From Fibrobacter succinogenes (lineage in GTDB: Bacteria > Fibrobacterota > Fibrobacteria > Fibrobacterales > Fibrobacteraceae): a stretch of 64,000 bases of DNA. The DNA is taken from contig NZ_CACZDK010000014.1 of assembly GCF_902779965.1 (NCBI RefSeq), positions 1 to 64,000 on the forward strand, in the 5' to 3' direction. Below, piece after piece: positions 63,142-64,000 of the stretch. The notes beneath the pieces were generated by a model. It saw nothing but the letters and a program-made list of their open reading frames with translations, did not search any database and had not been told where the DNA came from. Position numbers and translations under genes: made by a program. Positions within the stretch are counted from its first letter, which is position 1. Every line of letters begins with the position of its first letter.

Positions 63142-64000
63142 ATGAATGTAGAACAAGTAAATCAGCATTTGATTGGTGAAGATCTTGTATACCATTATTA
63201 TCGTATGCAATCGGAACCAATTCGATATCTAAGTTTAGGTATTGAAATTACAGATAAATGTAATGCTAAATGTGGAATATGTTATCAATCTGCAGGAATC
63301 CACAATAGTTGTGTTATTGATGTAAATGTTGCAAAAAAATGTATTCGTGAAGCGGCTTCAAGTTCCTGTATGGGATCTCGTTTTCATGCTGTGGGTGGTG
63401 AGGCTTTTCTATATCCTGATGTACTTTTCCCATTGTTTGAAGAAGCTAAAGCATCCGGTTTTACAGAAATATCTGCGACTACGAATTGCTTTTGGGCAAA
63501 AACGGAAAAAAATGCAGATGCCATATGCGCAAGAATGAAAAATTCTGGCGTGACACTCCTTGAAATATCATGGGATTTTTGGCATGCTCAGCATAACTCT
63601 GCTGAATGTATTAACAACTGCTTGATATATTGCCGAAAATATGGTATCCGCACTAATCTTCGTTTTCTAACAACGAAAAGTCATAGCATTGAAGAAGCCT
63701 TAAAAATGTTAGATCCATTCGCCGTGCGTCATGCATGTCAGATTTCTTCAAGTAATGTAACGCCTTCTGGAAGAGCTGTTGAGGTACTACCAAGAGAGGA
63801 ATTTTACGGTGATGCTCACGGAATTGATGGTATGTGTGCCGATGGCTTGGTGCTTACGATCAACAGTTATGGTGAAGCTTATCCTTGCTGTGCAGGTTTT
63901 GATACTTGCCGTGATTGTAACTTTGGTAATATCAATGATTCCTCTATCATCGATATTATGGACAACATGAATTCAGATCCCATGCTAAGGCAGCTCGTTT
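63142..64000 (+). CDS. Radical SAM protein with SPASM-like cysteines, cut by window end
   Basis: The frame is open from ATG 63142 to the last base (286 residues visible). The radical SAM cluster motif CNAKCGIC (Cys40, Cys44, Cys47) binds the 4Fe-4S cluster. The later cysteines CADGLVLTINSYGEAYPCC (Cys232, 249, 250) and CRDCNFGNIN (Cys256, 259) look like an auxiliary-cluster SPASM domain. Such enzymes modify ribosomal peptides. It starts directly behind the 149-residue protein, so I infer the two form a precursor/modifier pair. The protein is incomplete here; its C-terminus is outside the window. Confidence 0.8.
   Translation, partial: MNVEQVNQHLIGEDLVYHYYRMQSEPIRYLSLGIEITDKCNAKCGICYQSAGIHNSCVIDVNVAKKCIREAASSSCMGSRFHAVGGEAFLYPDVLFPLFEEAKASGFTEISATTNCFWAKTEKNADAICARMKNSGVTLLEISWDFWHAQHNSAECINNCLIYCRKYGIRTNLRFLTTKSHSIEEALKMLDPFAVRHACQISSSNVTPSGRAVEVLPREEFYGDAHGIDGMCADGLVLTINSYGEAYPCCAGFDTCRDCNFGNINDSSIIDIMDNMNSDPMLRQLV

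Overview
The window looks like a chromosomal segment of a Fibrobacter-type bacterium (Fibrobacterota). Pointers are a secreted lipoprotein with a long poly-serine linker after the lipobox, paired TonB receptor/lipoprotein genes with acidic N-termini, many small dispersed repeats of the 'cattgcgag...gaagcaatct' and 'catcctgaacgcg...gaaggatcc' type, and a GGDEF/DivIVA/L34/RnpA/YidD/YidC housekeeping block. The genus is inferred from style and was not tested by any database comparison.

Layout. 1-7.1 kb: accessory and housekeeping genes (end of a LysR regulator, GNAT acetyltransferase, ZIP metal transporter, secreted alpha/beta hydrolase, methyltransferase, Ser-rich lipoprotein, remnant of an Rpn-type nuclease, AAA/DUF4143 ATPase). 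7.3-20.8 kb: an iron-uptake island with a pair of ABC exporter-fold proteins on the minus strand and, divergently, lipoprotein, TonB receptor, FeoA, FeoB, second TonB receptor, second lipoprotein. 20.95-47.05 kb: one minus-strand operon of about 26 kb encoding a nonribosomal peptide pathway. 47.3-53.7 kb: divergent TonB, ExbB, ExbD, RND/MMPL transporter, LolA-like protein and an outer-membrane barrel, followed by an AraC regulator (53.8 kb). 54.8-60.2 kb: GGDEF protein, DUF167, DivIVA, then rpmH-rnpA-yidD-yidC. 60.3-64 kb: histidine-phosphatase lipoprotein and an A/T-rich locus with a possible RiPP precursor and a radical SAM protein cut by the window end.

The centre of interest is the NRPS operon. 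It has four cyclization (Cy) domains and four adenylation domains that all carry a cysteine-type pocket, a thiazolinyl imine reductase, a saccharopine-dehydrogenase-like reductase, a type II thioesterase, a phosphopantetheinyl transferase and an ABC exporter pair. This is the toolkit of the pyochelin/yersiniabactin class of metallophores. The usual salicylate synthase and aryl-AMP ligase are absent. A fatty-acyl-AMP-ligase-like enzyme and an N-terminal carrier domain take their place, so I infer an acyl-capped polythiazoline metallophore. The terminating module holds two consecutive methyltransferase domains, and one module is split between a free-standing Cy protein and an A-PCP protein.

A short motif of the form T(T/C)(G/A)GA(T/G)T repeats at exactly 20 bp in front of four transcription units: the hydrolase at 1796, the exporter/lipoprotein divergent region, the second TonB receptor, and the NRPS/TonB divergent region. 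I infer that the AraC-family protein at 53.8 kb binds it, tying biosynthesis, export, energised uptake, Feo ferrous-iron transport and a secreted hydrolase into one regulon.
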